Shown piece by piece: positions 16,605-25,652 of a DNA stretch of 64,000 bases. How positions within the stretch are numbered: position 1 is the first letter of the stretch; every line of letters starts with the position of its first letter. Source of the DNA: UBA4582 sp013204195 (GTDB lineage: Bacteria; Pseudomonadota; Gammaproteobacteria; Pseudomonadales; Azotimanducaceae); NCBI GenBank assembly GCA_963925735.1, contig CAWUUH010000037.1, forward strand, positions 1-64,000. Direction: 5' to 3'. The notes below the pieces were generated by a model. That model had not been told where the DNA came from. It saw nothing but the letters and a program-made list of their open reading frames with translations, and made no database searches. The position numbers and the translations under genes are program-made.

Positions 16605-18034
16605 TCCTCAACCCTCAAATTTTGCCATTGTGCAGCGAGCGCTCTCGCTAACTTGCCGGTTTCACCCGCGCCCTGTGTCAGCATAAAATCTCCTGGCTTC
16701 ACGATTCTATCGAGGGCTGCCGGTGCATCTTCAATTTTCGCGATGTACTCAATACTCACTTGCTCTTTACGTACTAACGCTTTGTACAAATCCTCGCCTG
16801 TTGCTCCCGGGATGGGCGCTTCACCTGCGGCATAGACGTCGAGCAATACCAAATGATCCACCGTCGCGAGCACATCGACAAACTGGTCGAATAGCTCCAG
16901 AGTTCGCGTATAGCGATGAGGTTGGTAGACCATCACTAACCGGCTATCGGGCCAACCTGACCTAACAGCCTCAATCGTGGCTTTAACTTCGCTGGGGTGA
17001 TGACCGTAGTCATCAACCAAAGTGAACAATCCTGCGTCTTTGGCATATTGACCGTGGCGTTCAAACCTTCTACCAACGCCCTGAAATTTTTTCAGGCCCG
17101 CGGCAATATATTGATCCTCAACCCCTTCATCACTGGCAATGGCAATGGCTGCCAACGCGTTCAGCACATTATGCTTGCCAGGAAACGCCAAGGTAATCTG
17201 TAGTGGCTCAGCGTGACCGCGCCTGACGACTGCAAACCGAGAGACGCCTTCATCTTGAATGACGCTCAGCGCGGACACGTCGGCATCCGGGTCAAAACCA
17301 TAGGTCACGACAGAGCGCTTAACATGGGGCAACATGGATTTCACGACGGGATCGTCAATACAAGCCACCAACAAGCCGTAAAACGGCAGGTTGTGCACAA
17401 ACTCAAGGAAAGCGGCTTTAAGCTTATCGAAACTTCCTTCGTAGTAACTCAAGTGATCTCTATCGACATTAGTCAGCACAGCGACCATCGGTTGTAAATG
17501 TAGAAAAGAAGCATCACTCTCATCAGCTTCCGCAACCAGATAACGACTTTTCCCAAGCATGGCATTGGATGCAGTGCTATTGAGCAAACCGCCAATGACG
17601 AAGGTTGGATCCAAACCCGCCTCAGCCAAAATAGACGCTATCAAACTAGTGGTAGATGTTTTCCCATGAGTACCCGCAACCGCTATGCCATGTCTGTAAC
17701 GCATTAATTCACCGAGCATCTCCGCACGCCTGATAACCGGTATTCTTAGGGATTGGGCACTGTCGGTCTCGGGATTTCCAGGCTTGATGGCGGAAGACAC
17801 AACTACCACGTCAACGCCATCAATATTGCTCGCAAAATGACCCATGTAAATAATCGCACCGAGTTTCTCCAATCGCTTGGTCGTCGGCGACTCGGCAATA
17901 TCACTGCCAGAAATTTCATAACCCTGATTCAGCAACACCTCGGCGATGCCGCACATACCAGCGCCACCAATTCCGACGAAATGAATTCGTCGGATCCGAC
18001 GCATCTCTGGCACTTCGATAATAGATTTAGGCAT
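16601..18034 (-). CDS. murC: UDP-N-acetylmuramate--L-alanine ligase MurC
   Basis: Adds L-Ala to UDP-MurNAc in the cytoplasm, the first stem-peptide step. 477 residues from the ATG at 18034, which gives a short lead (MPKSIIEVPE) before the conserved MRRIRRIHFVGIGGAGMCGIAE stretch. An upstream ATG-like start at 18112 would overlap ftsW by more than 60 bases and is less likely. The ATP loop AGTHGKTSTTS, the EADESDASF region and DDYGHHPSE are intact. ftsW ends 13 bases upstream. murG, normally between ftsW and murC, is missing. Confidence 0.97.
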   Translation of the reverse strand: MPKSIIEVPEMRRIRRIHFVGIGGAGMCGIAEVLLNQGYEISGSDIAESPTTKRLEKLGAIIYMGHFASNIDGVDVVVVSSAIKPGNPETDSAQSLRIPVIRRAEMLGELMRYRHGIAVAGTHGKTSTTSLIASILAEAGLDPTFVIGGLLNSTASNAMLGKSRYLVAEADESDASFLHLQPMVAVLTNVDRDHLSYYEGSFDKLKAAFLEFVHNLPFYGLLVACIDDPVVKSMLPHVKRSVVTYGFDPDADVSALSVIQDEGVSRFAVVRRGHAEPLQITLAFPGKHNVLNALAAIAIASDEGVEDQYIAAGLKKFQGVGRRFERHGQYAKDAGLFTLVDDYGHHPSEVKATIEAVRSGWPDSRLVMVYQPHRYTRTLELFDQFVDVLATVDHLVLLDVYAAGEAPIPGATGEDLYKALVRKEQVSIEYIAKIEDAPAALDRIVKPGDFMLTQGAGETGKLARALAAQWQNLRVEE

Positions 18035-18047
18035 ATTCTTAATTAAC

Positions 18048-19226
18048 TCAGGCGCCACGATATTTTGCTCCTGGTATAACCAACAAATCTGGATGCCGGG
18101 TTTCAAAGTCAATACGCAAAAGTATCGCGACTAATAAACAGCTGACAATAAGACTATTCCCACCATAACTGACCAACGGCAACGTCAGCCCTTTGGTTGG
18201 CAGCAAACCAATATTCACGCCGATATTAATCGCAGCCTGAACGCCTAGCAAAAAAGCAATGCCGTAAGCCAGGTGAGCGTGGAATTCGTAGCCTCGAATG
18301 TGCGCGGCGCGCCCGATCCACAAGCCTTTAACCACCAGACAGGTCGTGGTGATAATGACTACAAGCGCACCCACCACACCTAGCTCTTCGGCAACGATCG
18401 ATAATAGAAAGTCAGTATGGGCTTCAGGCAAAAAAAACAATTTTTGGATACTGTTACCAAGACCCAGACCAAACCATTCGCCCCGCCCAAACGCGATCAA
18501 AGCCTGAGTCAATTGATAGCCGCTATCAAATCGGTGGGCCCAAGGATCGGTAAATGTCGTCAATCGTTCCAGTCGGTAGGGCTGCCATTGGGCAATGGCG
18601 GCAGTCCCTGCCAAACACACCATGATCAGAGGCAAAAATCGCTTAAAGGGCACCCCCGCGAGATAGATCATACCCATAGCCGCCGACATGATAACAACCG
18701 CAGCGCCGAAATCTGGCTGCCGTAACAGTAAAAACACCATAATCATGACCAATGCCAGCGGTTTAATAAAACCAACAACCGTGGTCTGCACTTCATTATG
18801 GCGCCGCACCAAATAGCCACTCAGATAAACAACCGCAAAGAGTTTGACGAACTCAGAGCCTTGGAGGGTGAAAAAGCCTAACGATATCCAACGGGTGCTA
18901 CCATTAACCCGATGACCAATCCCGGGAATAAGCACGGCAATTAGCAGACCAAAGCACAACACCAACAACAATATGTCCGCTTTCTGCCAAAGCCTGATCG
19001 GCACCATCAACGCCATTGTGGCGATGACCAAGCTAATCACGATATACACAAAGTGCTTGATCAGCAGGTACCCTGGGTTCCCATAGGTCTTAGCTGCAAT
19101 TTCGGTGGATGCCGACGCCACCATAAGCAGGCCGATAACCAACAGCATAAACGCGGCTGTTGTAACCCACGGATCAAGGGGAAAGCCCTTGACTGGCAAC
19201 ACTTGTGCCTTCAACGCCATCGTCAC
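18048..19226 (-). CDS. ftsW: Septal peptidoglycan polymerase FtsW
   Basis: A SEDS-family glycosyltransferase that polymerises lipid II at the septum together with FtsI. 392 residues with about ten membrane helices. Diagnostic loops are present: GSTRWISLGFFTLQGSEF (about 108-125), RQPDFGAAVV with the catalytic Asp (about 172), and the C-terminal LPLVSYGGNSLIV. The GTG at 19226 is the likely start because AAGGAGG lies exactly 7 bases upstream; an ATG follows at 19220. It overlaps the end of murD by 4 bases. Confidence 0.96.
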   Translation of the reverse strand: MTMALKAQVLPVKGFPLDPWVTTAAFMLLVIGLLMVASASTEIAAKTYGNPGYLLIKHFVYIVISLVIATMALMVPIRLWQKADILLLVLCFGLLIAVLIPGIGHRVNGSTRWISLGFFTLQGSEFVKLFAVVYLSGYLVRRHNEVQTTVVGFIKPLALVMIMVFLLLRQPDFGAAVVIMSAAMGMIYLAGVPFKRFLPLIMVCLAGTAAIAQWQPYRLERLTTFTDPWAHRFDSGYQLTQALIAFGRGEWFGLGLGNSIQKLFFLPEAHTDFLLSIVAEELGVVGALVVIITTTCLVVKGLWIGRAAHIRGYEFHAHLAYGIAFLLGVQAAINIGVNIGLLPTKGLTLPLVSYGGNSLIVSCLLVAILLRIDFETRHPDLLVIPGAKYRGA

Positions 19227-20563
19227 AGGAAGGCCTCCTTGACGAGTTTTTTGAATACTCGACCTCGGTGCTCAAAATTATCGAACTGATCGAAGCTCGC
19301 ACATGCTGGGGCGAATAGCACGAGACTACCAGGGGTAACCTCCGCCGCTATAGCATCTACAACAGCAGCCAATGAGCCAAATTCAGCGCAAGTCACGAAG
19401 CCAGCAAGAGCAGTTTTAATTGCGTCTGCATCTGCACCATACAGGAACACTTTAGCGACGTGCTCACTGACTACGGCCTGCAACGAGGTGAAATCAGCAC
19501 CCTTGCTCACACCACCTAATATCAACAGCATGGGGCGGTCGCTCTGCGCTAGACCCTGAACAGCAGCACTGGTGGCGCCAGGATTGGTTGCCTTGGAATC
19601 ATTAATAAACTCTGCGCCGCCGAAAACACCCAACGCCTCGCAACGATGAGGCAAACCAGAAAATGTCTGAACTGTGTTGATTTTAGCCACCGGATCAATT
19701 GAAAATTGATCACAGATCGCCAAGGCCGCCAAGGCATTCATCGCATTGTGACGACCCTTAAGTTGCATCTGATCCAATGCGAGCAAAACCTCCTGACCAC
19801 GCATAAGTAAAGTTCGACCGTCTATGACCCGCAAGCCATAGTCTTCGGCATTAACTGGCGCGTCTTCGCCAAAACTAATTATTTTCGTGCCACCTTCAAT
19901 CTTAAATTCAAATTCTACCTGCCGATTGACAATAGCAACTTGCGCGCCCTGATAGACACGCGCCTTAGCCGAATAATAAGCGTCAACTGACTCATAACGA
20001 TCAAGGTGATCCGGTGACAGGTTCAGTACAGCCGCGACTTTACAGCCAGCGGCTTCCACGACCTCAAGTTGGTAGCTGGATAGTTCAAGCACAAAAACCT
20101 CAAAGCGCTTATCAAGCAGGTCAAGGCAAGGCGTGCCAATATTACCGCCAACCCCCACTGCGAGCCCCCCATTAGTCAATATCTCACCCACTAAAGCCGT
20201 CACCGTACTCTTGCCGTTAGACCCTGTAATCGCCACGATTGGCTGATCGACCAGATGGAGGAACATGTTGATATCGCCAGTAATCGGAACTCCCGCAGTC
20301 TGTGCAGCCTGAATTTCACGAGTCGCCAACGGCACACCCGGGCTCAACACGATCATGCCCGCATTACAAAGTGCTTCGCTGTTTAATACAGAGAGTAAAG
20401 CCTGCGGCGCAATATCACGTAATTCTGCAGCTTTGGCTGGCGCTACGTTGCTGTCTTGCACGGCAAAGGGAATACCGTTGCGCGCAAAATAACGCGCACA
20501 AGACATACCTGTTTCACCCAACCCGACAATCACGCTTAGCTTCTCCTGTGTTTCAGTCTTCAC
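19223..20563 (-). CDS. murD: UDP-N-acetylmuramoyl-L-alanine--D-glutamate ligase MurD
   Basis: Adds D-Glu to UDP-MurNAc-L-Ala. 446 residues. The N-terminal Rossmann region starts VIVGLGETGMSC; the ATP loop is GSNGKST (114-120); NLSPDHLDRY and NDSKATNPGAT are conserved Mur ligase motifs. It starts with GTG, which overlaps the murE stop codon (GTGA), so the murE-murD junction is seamless. murF and mraY, which separate murE from murD in nearly all gammaproteobacterial clusters, are not here. Confidence 0.97.
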   Translation of the reverse strand: MKTETQEKLSVIVGLGETGMSCARYFARNGIPFAVQDSNVAPAKAAELRDIAPQALLSVLNSEALCNAGMIVLSPGVPLATREIQAAQTAGVPITGDINMFLHLVDQPIVAITGSNGKSTVTALVGEILTNGGLAVGVGGNIGTPCLDLLDKRFEVFVLELSSYQLEVVEAAGCKVAAVLNLSPDHLDRYESVDAYYSAKARVYQGAQVAIVNRQVEFEFKIEGGTKIISFGEDAPVNAEDYGLRVIDGRTLLMRGQEVLLALDQMQLKGRHNAMNALAALAICDQFSIDPVAKINTVQTFSGLPHRCEALGVFGGAEFINDSKATNPGATSAAVQGLAQSDRPMLLILGGVSKGADFTSLQAVVSEHVAKVFLYGADADAIKTALAGFVTCAEFGSLAAVVDAIAAEVTPGSLVLFAPACASFDQFDNFEHRGRVFKKLVKEAFL

Positions 20564-22041
20564 GATAGCGACGATCCGCTGCTTATATTGCTAGGTACTT
20601 CATGGCGGTAGAAATTTTCGACTTCAGCGTAGTCGCTATAGATCAGCCGCCGACCGGCTATTTCTTGGTAGTCTTCATGACCTTTCCCGGCGATTAAAAT
20701 AATATCGCCATAGCTCGCCTTTTGAAGCGCACAGCGGACCGCCAAACGGCGGTCTGGCTCAACAATAAGATCTCGACCTGGCAAAGCGCCCACAACAATA
20801 TCCGCAATGATGGCCGCAGAAGTCTCGTTGCGCGGATTGTCATCTGTCACTATTGAGTGATCGGCCATTTCAGTTGCTATTCGACCCATCTCCGCGCGCT
20901 TGCCTTTGTCTCTGTCACCGCCACAACCGAATACACACCAGAGGTCACCCTGGCAATGTACTCGCAAAGCTTTCAATGCCTTCGCCAGCGCGTCGGGTGT
21001 ATGTGCGTAATCAATCACCACCAGCGGCATACCAGGACGAGCAAGCGTATCCATACGGCCCAAGACGTTACTCAGGCCGGCCACGGCACGTAAAATTGCC
21101 GAAAACTCATAGCCGAGCACGCCTAACAATGACACTACGCTTAAAACGTTACTGACATTAAACTCACCAAGCAACTTGCAGCGCAGCAGACCAGAACCCC
21201 ATGGGGTAACCAGCTCCGCCTCAAACCCATCAAGGCCGTAGTTGATATTGCGACAAAAGACGTTAGCCGCGGCATTGGCTACTGAGTAGCTGACCCGCTG
21301 AACATTTCGCCCAAGCGAAGCCAGAATGTCTCGACCAAATTCGTCGTCAGTATTGATAATCGCCGCTTGTAATTCAGGCCATTCAAACAACCGTTGCTTA
21401 GCCGCCCGGTAGTCGGCAAATGTACCGTGATAGTCCAGGTGGTCGCGGCTGATATTGGTAAAAATGGCGACATTGATCTTGGTGCCGTTAAGCCGACCCT
21501 GCACCAACCCATGAGAAGAAGTTTCTATAGCCACGGCTTCTGCAGCTTGCTCACTTAACCTCGCCAACTGGCGTTGAATATCCACGGCGGCCGGCGTCGT
21601 CAAACCGGGCTCGTGTAAATCACCCGGGAATCCAAAACCCAACGTGCCGATCACGCCACATTTTTTCTCCAGCGCTGTAAGCACTTGAGCAACAAAATGA
21701 CTACAGGAGGTTTTACCGTTAGTGCCGGTGATACCGATCACCAGCAACCGAGAAGAGGGATCACCGTAGAATCGGCTGGCTATAGGCCCTTTGAGCGTAG
21801 TCAACTCATCTACGACAACGACCAATTCATGGCTTGACTCAAAGGGTGCCTCACAAAGGGCCGCTGCCGCTTTCGTCAGCACTTCGTCGATGTGACTGCG
21901 ACCATCATGACTCAATCCAGGGGTTGCCAGAAAAAGATCTCCGGCGGCGACGCGCCGACTGTCCTCGGAGATACCCGTGACAACGACATCAGCCTTGAGA
22001 CTAATACCTGGTAGCAATTGACTTAACATCTTTTGCATCAT
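20560..22041 (-). CDS. murE: UDP-N-acetylmuramoyl-tripeptide synthetase MurE
   Basis: Adds the third stem residue. The motif DNPRNE (near residue 400) is the signature of enzymes that use meso-diaminopimelate rather than lysine. 493 residues from the ATG at 22041, which overlaps the ftsI stop; the in-frame TTG just before it is unlikely. The ATP loop is GTNGKT (about 106-111) and SRDHLDYHGTFADYRAAK contains the carbamylated-lysine region. It is directly followed by murD. Confidence 0.97.
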   Translation of the reverse strand: MMQKMLSQLLPGISLKADVVVTGISEDSRRVAAGDLFLATPGLSHDGRSHIDEVLTKAAAALCEAPFESSHELVVVVDELTTLKGPIASRFYGDPSSRLLVIGITGTNGKTSCSHFVAQVLTALEKKCGVIGTLGFGFPGDLHEPGLTTPAAVDIQRQLARLSEQAAEAVAIETSSHGLVQGRLNGTKINVAIFTNISRDHLDYHGTFADYRAAKQRLFEWPELQAAIINTDDEFGRDILASLGRNVQRVSYSVANAAANVFCRNINYGLDGFEAELVTPWGSGLLRCKLLGEFNVSNVLSVVSLLGVLGYEFSAILRAVAGLSNVLGRMDTLARPGMPLVVIDYAHTPDALAKALKALRVHCQGDLWCVFGCGGDRDKGKRAEMGRIATEMADHSIVTDDNPRNETSAAIIADIVVGALPGRDLIVEPDRRLAVRCALQKASYGDIILIAGKGHEDYQEIAGRRLIYSDYAEVENFYRHEVPSNISSGSSLS

Positions 22042-23693
22042 CAAGCCGCCTCATCCAGATCGTCTGGTGACACATTCAAAAGCCTGAGGGCCCCCGCCAT
22101 GATTTTGGAAAACACTGGCGCTGCAATGGCTCCGCCGCCATAGTCTTTGCCTTTCGGCTCGTTGATCATCACCACTCCCACCAGGCGCGGATTGACGGCC
22201 GGCGTAATGCCCGCAAAGAAAGCCATGTGGCGTGTGTCCTCATAGCCGTCTTCGCCGACTTTTCTGACCGTACCTGTTTTACCCGCAACGGTATAAGCCT
22301 CCATTGCGGCTCGACTTCCTGTGCCTTTCGATGTCACTCTGCGCAGCATGCGCATCACATCATCTGCGGTCTTTTTCTCGAAAACCCTAACCTCACTGAC
22401 CGCGCTATTGTTGACCAGGGACAGCTGCCGCTTCAAACCACCGGACGCTATCGTCAAGTAGGCAGAAGCGAGCTGCAGAGGGGTCACGGTCAATCCATAT
22501 CCATAGGCAAACGTTGCTCGCTCTATATCTTTCCATCGGCGGTGACTGGGTAGAAAACCTGAGCGCTCTCCCGGAAACCCGATATCGGTACTCTTACCGA
22601 AACCAACCGCCGAAAACATTTCCCAAACATCATATTCATTCAGGCTTAGCGCCAGCTTAGTGATACCAACCTGACTAGACTTTTCGATGATGCCACCCAG
22701 ATCAAGCACTCCGTAATTCGACGGGTCAGGGATTGTTTTGCTACCGACCTTAACAAATCCGGGGCTCGTATCGATGGTCGATTCGGGCGTATATTGGCCA
22801 CTTTGCAGTGCCGTGGCGACGGTGAAAGGCTTGACCGTAGACCCTGGCTCAAACACATCGGTCACCGCCCGATTGCGCACGGCCGCCAAATTCAGACCTA
22901 GGCGATTATTGGGGTTGTAGGATGGCTGGTTGACGAGCGCTAGTATCGCGCCTGTCGCCACATCAAGAATTACCACAGAACCAGAGACAGCATTGTTATA
23001 CTGGATCGCTGACTTGAGTTCCCGATAGGCCAGATACTGCAAACGCAAATCCACACTGAGCTCGATGTTTTGACCCGGACTCGCTTCCAATATCGGTTTG
23101 ATATCTCGAACGATGTCGCCATACAAATTCTTTAGGACCTTCTTTTTACCTGGCGTGCCTTGCAACCAATCGTCGTAAGCAAGCTCTACGCCTTCCTGAC
23201 CTTTGTCATTGATATCCGTGAAGCCCACCACATGAGCTGCAACTTCACCGGCCGGGTAAAAACGATGGTACTCCTTCTCGGCATAGACCCCGGCAATATG
23301 GTAAGACAGAATTTTCTCCGCCACTTGTGGTGGCAGGTGGCGACGCAAATAGACAAAAGTCTGCTGCGAATTTTTTTCCAGTCGATTGTTAAACTCCGCG
23401 GGCGCCACCTCAAGCAACAACGCCAACTGCTCCATGCCCGCGCCTGAGGCGATCAACTCTGCTGGGTTAGCCCAAAGAGAGACTACGGGTGAACTCACCG
23501 CCATCGGCTTACCCTTCTGGTCAAGAATCATGCCGCGATGTGCATTGATTCGCTCCATTCTAATGGTCCGCGCGTCACCCTGATCCTGAAGAAAATCTTT
23601 TTCGAAAACATGCAGGAAAACCACCCGCGTACCCATTGCAACTGCAAGAAGCACAAAAAAGCCGATGACCAGATAGACTCGGAATGCGATCAC
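22041..23693 (-). CDS. ftsI: Septal peptidoglycan transpeptidase FtsI (PBP3) with SSQ in place of SXN
   Basis: A class B penicillin-binding protein that crosslinks septal peptidoglycan with FtsW. 550 residues: short tail, membrane helix (about 7-27), pedestal domain, transpeptidase domain (about 235-540). The catalytic SxxK is Ser285-Lys288 (GSTVKPF) and KTG is at 472-474. The middle motif, SXN in the family, reads Ser339-Ser340-Gln341 (codons TCT AGT CAG), so the conserved Asn is replaced by Gln. The surrounding VGITKLAL, GYGLTVTPLQLA and GERSGF are typical, so misassignment is unlikely. The GTG start has a strong GAGGAGGTGA site 7 bases upstream, inside the end of ftsL. Confidence 0.96.
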   Translation of the reverse strand: MIAFRVYLVIGFFVLLAVAMGTRVVFLHVFEKDFLQDQGDARTIRMERINAHRGMILDQKGKPMAVSSPVVSLWANPAELIASGAGMEQLALLLEVAPAEFNNRLEKNSQQTFVYLRRHLPPQVAEKILSYHIAGVYAEKEYHRFYPAGEVAAHVVGFTDINDKGQEGVELAYDDWLQGTPGKKKVLKNLYGDIVRDIKPILEASPGQNIELSVDLRLQYLAYRELKSAIQYNNAVSGSVVILDVATGAILALVNQPSYNPNNRLGLNLAAVRNRAVTDVFEPGSTVKPFTVATALQSGQYTPESTIDTSPGFVKVGSKTIPDPSNYGVLDLGGIIEKSSQVGITKLALSLNEYDVWEMFSAVGFGKSTDIGFPGERSGFLPSHRRWKDIERATFAYGYGLTVTPLQLASAYLTIASGGLKRQLSLVNNSAVSEVRVFEKKTADDVMRMLRRVTSKGTGSRAAMEAYTVAGKTGTVRKVGEDGYEDTRHMAFFAGITPAVNPRLVGVVMINEPKGKDYGGGAIAAPVFSKIMAGALRLLNVSPDDLDEAA

Positions 23694-23700
23694 GGCGCCA

Positions 23701-24012
23701 TCACCTCCTCACCACGATCAATGCTTTGGGTTCTGGGGGCTGCATCTGTAGCTCGCCTCTGGAGACTTGATCGATTCTGCTGTAATCAGCCCAGGCACTC
23801 TGCTCCAAAAGTAACCGTTCATATTCACTATCGAGATAGTCCTGGGTTGCCCGCACCTCTTGTAGTTCGGAATACTGTTGCCGGGTCAAATGCACAGAGT
23901 AAATCACTGCCAGCGACGAAGTGATTAAGACCAACAACATCAATCCGGCACCGATTTGAGTCCAGCCGCTCAACCAGCTTGCCAATGTACTTAATGGCGT
24001 TTCTCTGATCAC
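23701..24012 (-). CDS. ftsL: Cell division protein FtsL
   Basis: A small bitopic divisome protein that pairs with FtsB as a coiled coil and helps activate FtsWI. 103 residues: cytoplasmic tail of about 20, membrane helix (about 20-38, GAGLMLLVLITSSLAVIYSV), then a periplasmic heptad region (about 42-72) and a short C-terminal part. It starts with GTG overlapping the rsmH stop (GTGA). Position between rsmH and ftsI and size confirm the identity despite low conservation. Confidence 0.92.
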   Translation of the reverse strand: MIRETPLSTLASWLSGWTQIGAGLMLLVLITSSLAVIYSVHLTRQQYSELQEVRATQDYLDSEYERLLLEQSAWADYSRIDQVSRGELQMQPPEPKALIVVRR

Positions 24013-24977
24013 AGCAACTTCTCCGCGATCCGCATAATGGAACTTCTCGAGCGGCGATTCTGCGCCACCTCGGCGTCACTGGGCTTAATGGCCTTACCCA
24101 CTAACTTGACGGTTCGTTTGATTTCACTGTCACGGATCGGGAGTCGATCGGGCAGCTTGTCGCCACGAGCCAAGTCACGCATAAAACGCTTCACGATGCG
24201 GTCTTCCAGCGAGTGGAAACTGATCACCACCAAACGCCCGCCCACGCCTAACGAGTTGATGGCACCCTTGAGACAGGCTTGTATATCGCCCAATTCATTA
24301 TTAATAAAAATTCGGATGCCTTGAAAAGACCGAGTAGAGGGATGCTTGTGGAACTCTATTCTTGGCACCGCAGCATCGATAATCGCAACTAATTGATGCG
24401 TCGTGGTGATGGGCGCTACCAGCCTCGCCTCGACCACACCACGAGCAATACGCTTGCCAAATTTTTCCTCACCAAAGGTCTTCAGCACATCGGCAATATC
24501 TTTTTCATCAGCCTGCATTAACCATTCAGCCGCAGTCTGCCCTTGAGTCTGATCCATGCGCATATCCAAGGGACCATTCTTATCAAAACTAAAACCACGT
24601 TCAGGTTGGTTGATTTGTGGCGATGAAATTCCCAGATCGAGTAATACCCCGCTGAGCGGGGCTAACTCATGGATCTCGACAAAGGACTCTATGTCGGCAA
24701 AAGAACCGTGACAGATGACCACTCGCGGGTCATCGAAGTATTTTTGCCGCGCGTCAGCGATGGCCGTCGTATCTTTATCAATCACGAGCAAGCGGCCTTT
24801 TTCCGATAGCTGAGTCAAAATCATCGCCGTGTGCCCACCTCGACCGTAGGTGCAGTCAACATAACGGCCATCAGGATCTATGACGAGCGCCGACACAGCT
24901 TCATCCCTAAGCACGGGCACGTGGCTTTCGGCAGTCAAGCTAATTTCAGTACCGCTCATCGACATTCCATCACACAT
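24009..24977 (-). CDS. rsmH: 16S rRNA (cytosine-1402-N4)-methyltransferase RsmH
   Basis: Methylates C1402 of 16S rRNA in the ribosomal P-site. About 322 residues; RsmI, which adds the neighbouring 2'-O-methyl group, is also in the window. The SAM-binding start HVPVLRDEAV...DCTYGRGGHT and LDLGISSPQ are diagnostic, and SFHSLEDRIVKRF is conserved near the end. Possible ATG starts are 24977, 24965 and 24959; spacing to a purine-rich site slightly favours 24959, and the longest is given. It starts a few bases after mraZ. Confidence 0.96.
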   Translation of the reverse strand: MCDGMSMSGTEISLTAESHVPVLRDEAVSALVIDPDGRYVDCTYGRGGHTAMILTQLSEKGRLLVIDKDTTAIADARQKYFDDPRVVICHGSFADIESFVEIHELAPLSGVLLDLGISSPQINQPERGFSFDKNGPLDMRMDQTQGQTAAEWLMQADEKDIADVLKTFGEEKFGKRIARGVVEARLVAPITTTHQLVAIIDAAVPRIEFHKHPSTRSFQGIRIFINNELGDIQACLKGAINSLGVGGRLVVISFHSLEDRIVKRFMRDLARGDKLPDRLPIRDSEIKRTVKLVGKAIKPSDAEVAQNRRSRSSIMRIAEKLL

Positions 24978-24983
24978 TGACCT

Positions 24984-25436
24984 TCACAAAGACAGCGACT
25001 GTAGCTCCGCTGGTAATTCCTGACCTGACTGATTCTCTAACCAGCTGTCACGGCGGGCAATCCAGCGGTCCTCGCTCCACAGCTCAAGTTTTTTTCCCTG
25101 CCCTAAAAGAACAGTTCTCTTATCCAGTTCAGCATAGGCTCGCAGTGGCGGTGTCAGCTGGAGCCGCCCACTGCCATCGAGCTCAATATCCGTCGCATGG
25201 CCTATTAACAAGCGCTGCACTCTTCGTGTCATCGGATCAAAGCTCGACATGGCGCCGACCTTTGCTTCAATCAGCTCCCAATCGGGACGGGGGTAAAGCA
25301 ACAGGCAGCGTTCATCCGTGTCTATGGTAATGACCATTTCCCCGTTACACTGTTGCTCAAGCATCTCGCGATAGCGTGTCGGGATCGCGAGACGACCCTT
25401 AGCATCGAGATTGAGATTACTGACTCCCCGGAACAT
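24984..25436 (-). CDS. mraZ: Transcriptional regulator MraZ
   Basis: A ring-forming DNA-binding protein of the AbrB-like double SpoVT fold that represses the division and cell wall cluster. 150 residues from the ATG at 25436, matching the family start MFRGVSNLNLDAKGR; an upstream GTG at 25460 is not needed. Two repeats carry the DXXXR signature (DAKGR at about 11-15 and DGSGR in the second half). It is the first gene of the cluster, and four 10-bp repeats lie upstream at 25579-25618, consistent with autoregulation. Confidence 0.97.
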   Translation of the reverse strand: MFRGVSNLNLDAKGRLAIPTRYREMLEQQCNGEMVITIDTDERCLLLYPRPDWELIEAKVGAMSSFDPMTRRVQRLLIGHATDIELDGSGRLQLTPPLRAYAELDKRTVLLGQGKKLELWSEDRWIARRDSWLENQSGQELPAELQSLSL

Positions 25437-25578
25437 AATTTTGACCCAGTACCTATTCACGTTAACTGCGCTTGTTGTTTCGCGCTTGACTACCCACTCA
25501 CCCCTGCAGCGGTTGAGCGGTGCTCGTTTAGACCTTCACTATCAATGGGTTAGCAGGCAGATGTGCGGCGAGAAGCCC

Positions 25579-25618
25579 AATGCTCCACAAAACTACACTT
25601 TTACCCACTTTTCCTCAC
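25579..25618 (-). promoter_or_regulatory. MraZ-box: four 10-bp direct repeats
   Basis: Read on the minus strand: GTGAGGAAAA, GTGGGTAAAA, GTGTAGTTTT, GTGGAGCATT, in exact 10-bp phase. Known MraZ operators are TGGG-type direct repeats with 5-base spacers, that is a 10-bp period. The boxes lie at and just downstream of the predicted start of the promoter at 25624-25652, a placement suited to repression. Confidence 0.75.
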
Positions 25619-25623
25619 TATGC

Positions 25624-25652
25624 ACAATAAGAAGGACGTGAATTCTTGTCAA
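25624..25652 (-). promoter_or_regulatory. Sigma-70 promoter of the mraZ / division cluster
   Basis: A perfect -35 TTGACA (25647-25652), a 17-base spacer and -10 TATTGT (25624-25629, 4 of 6). Predicted start near 25617, so the leader to the mraZ ATG is about 180 bases and begins within the MraZ boxes. Several internal promoters are likely in the cluster but were not identified. Confidence 0.65.
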
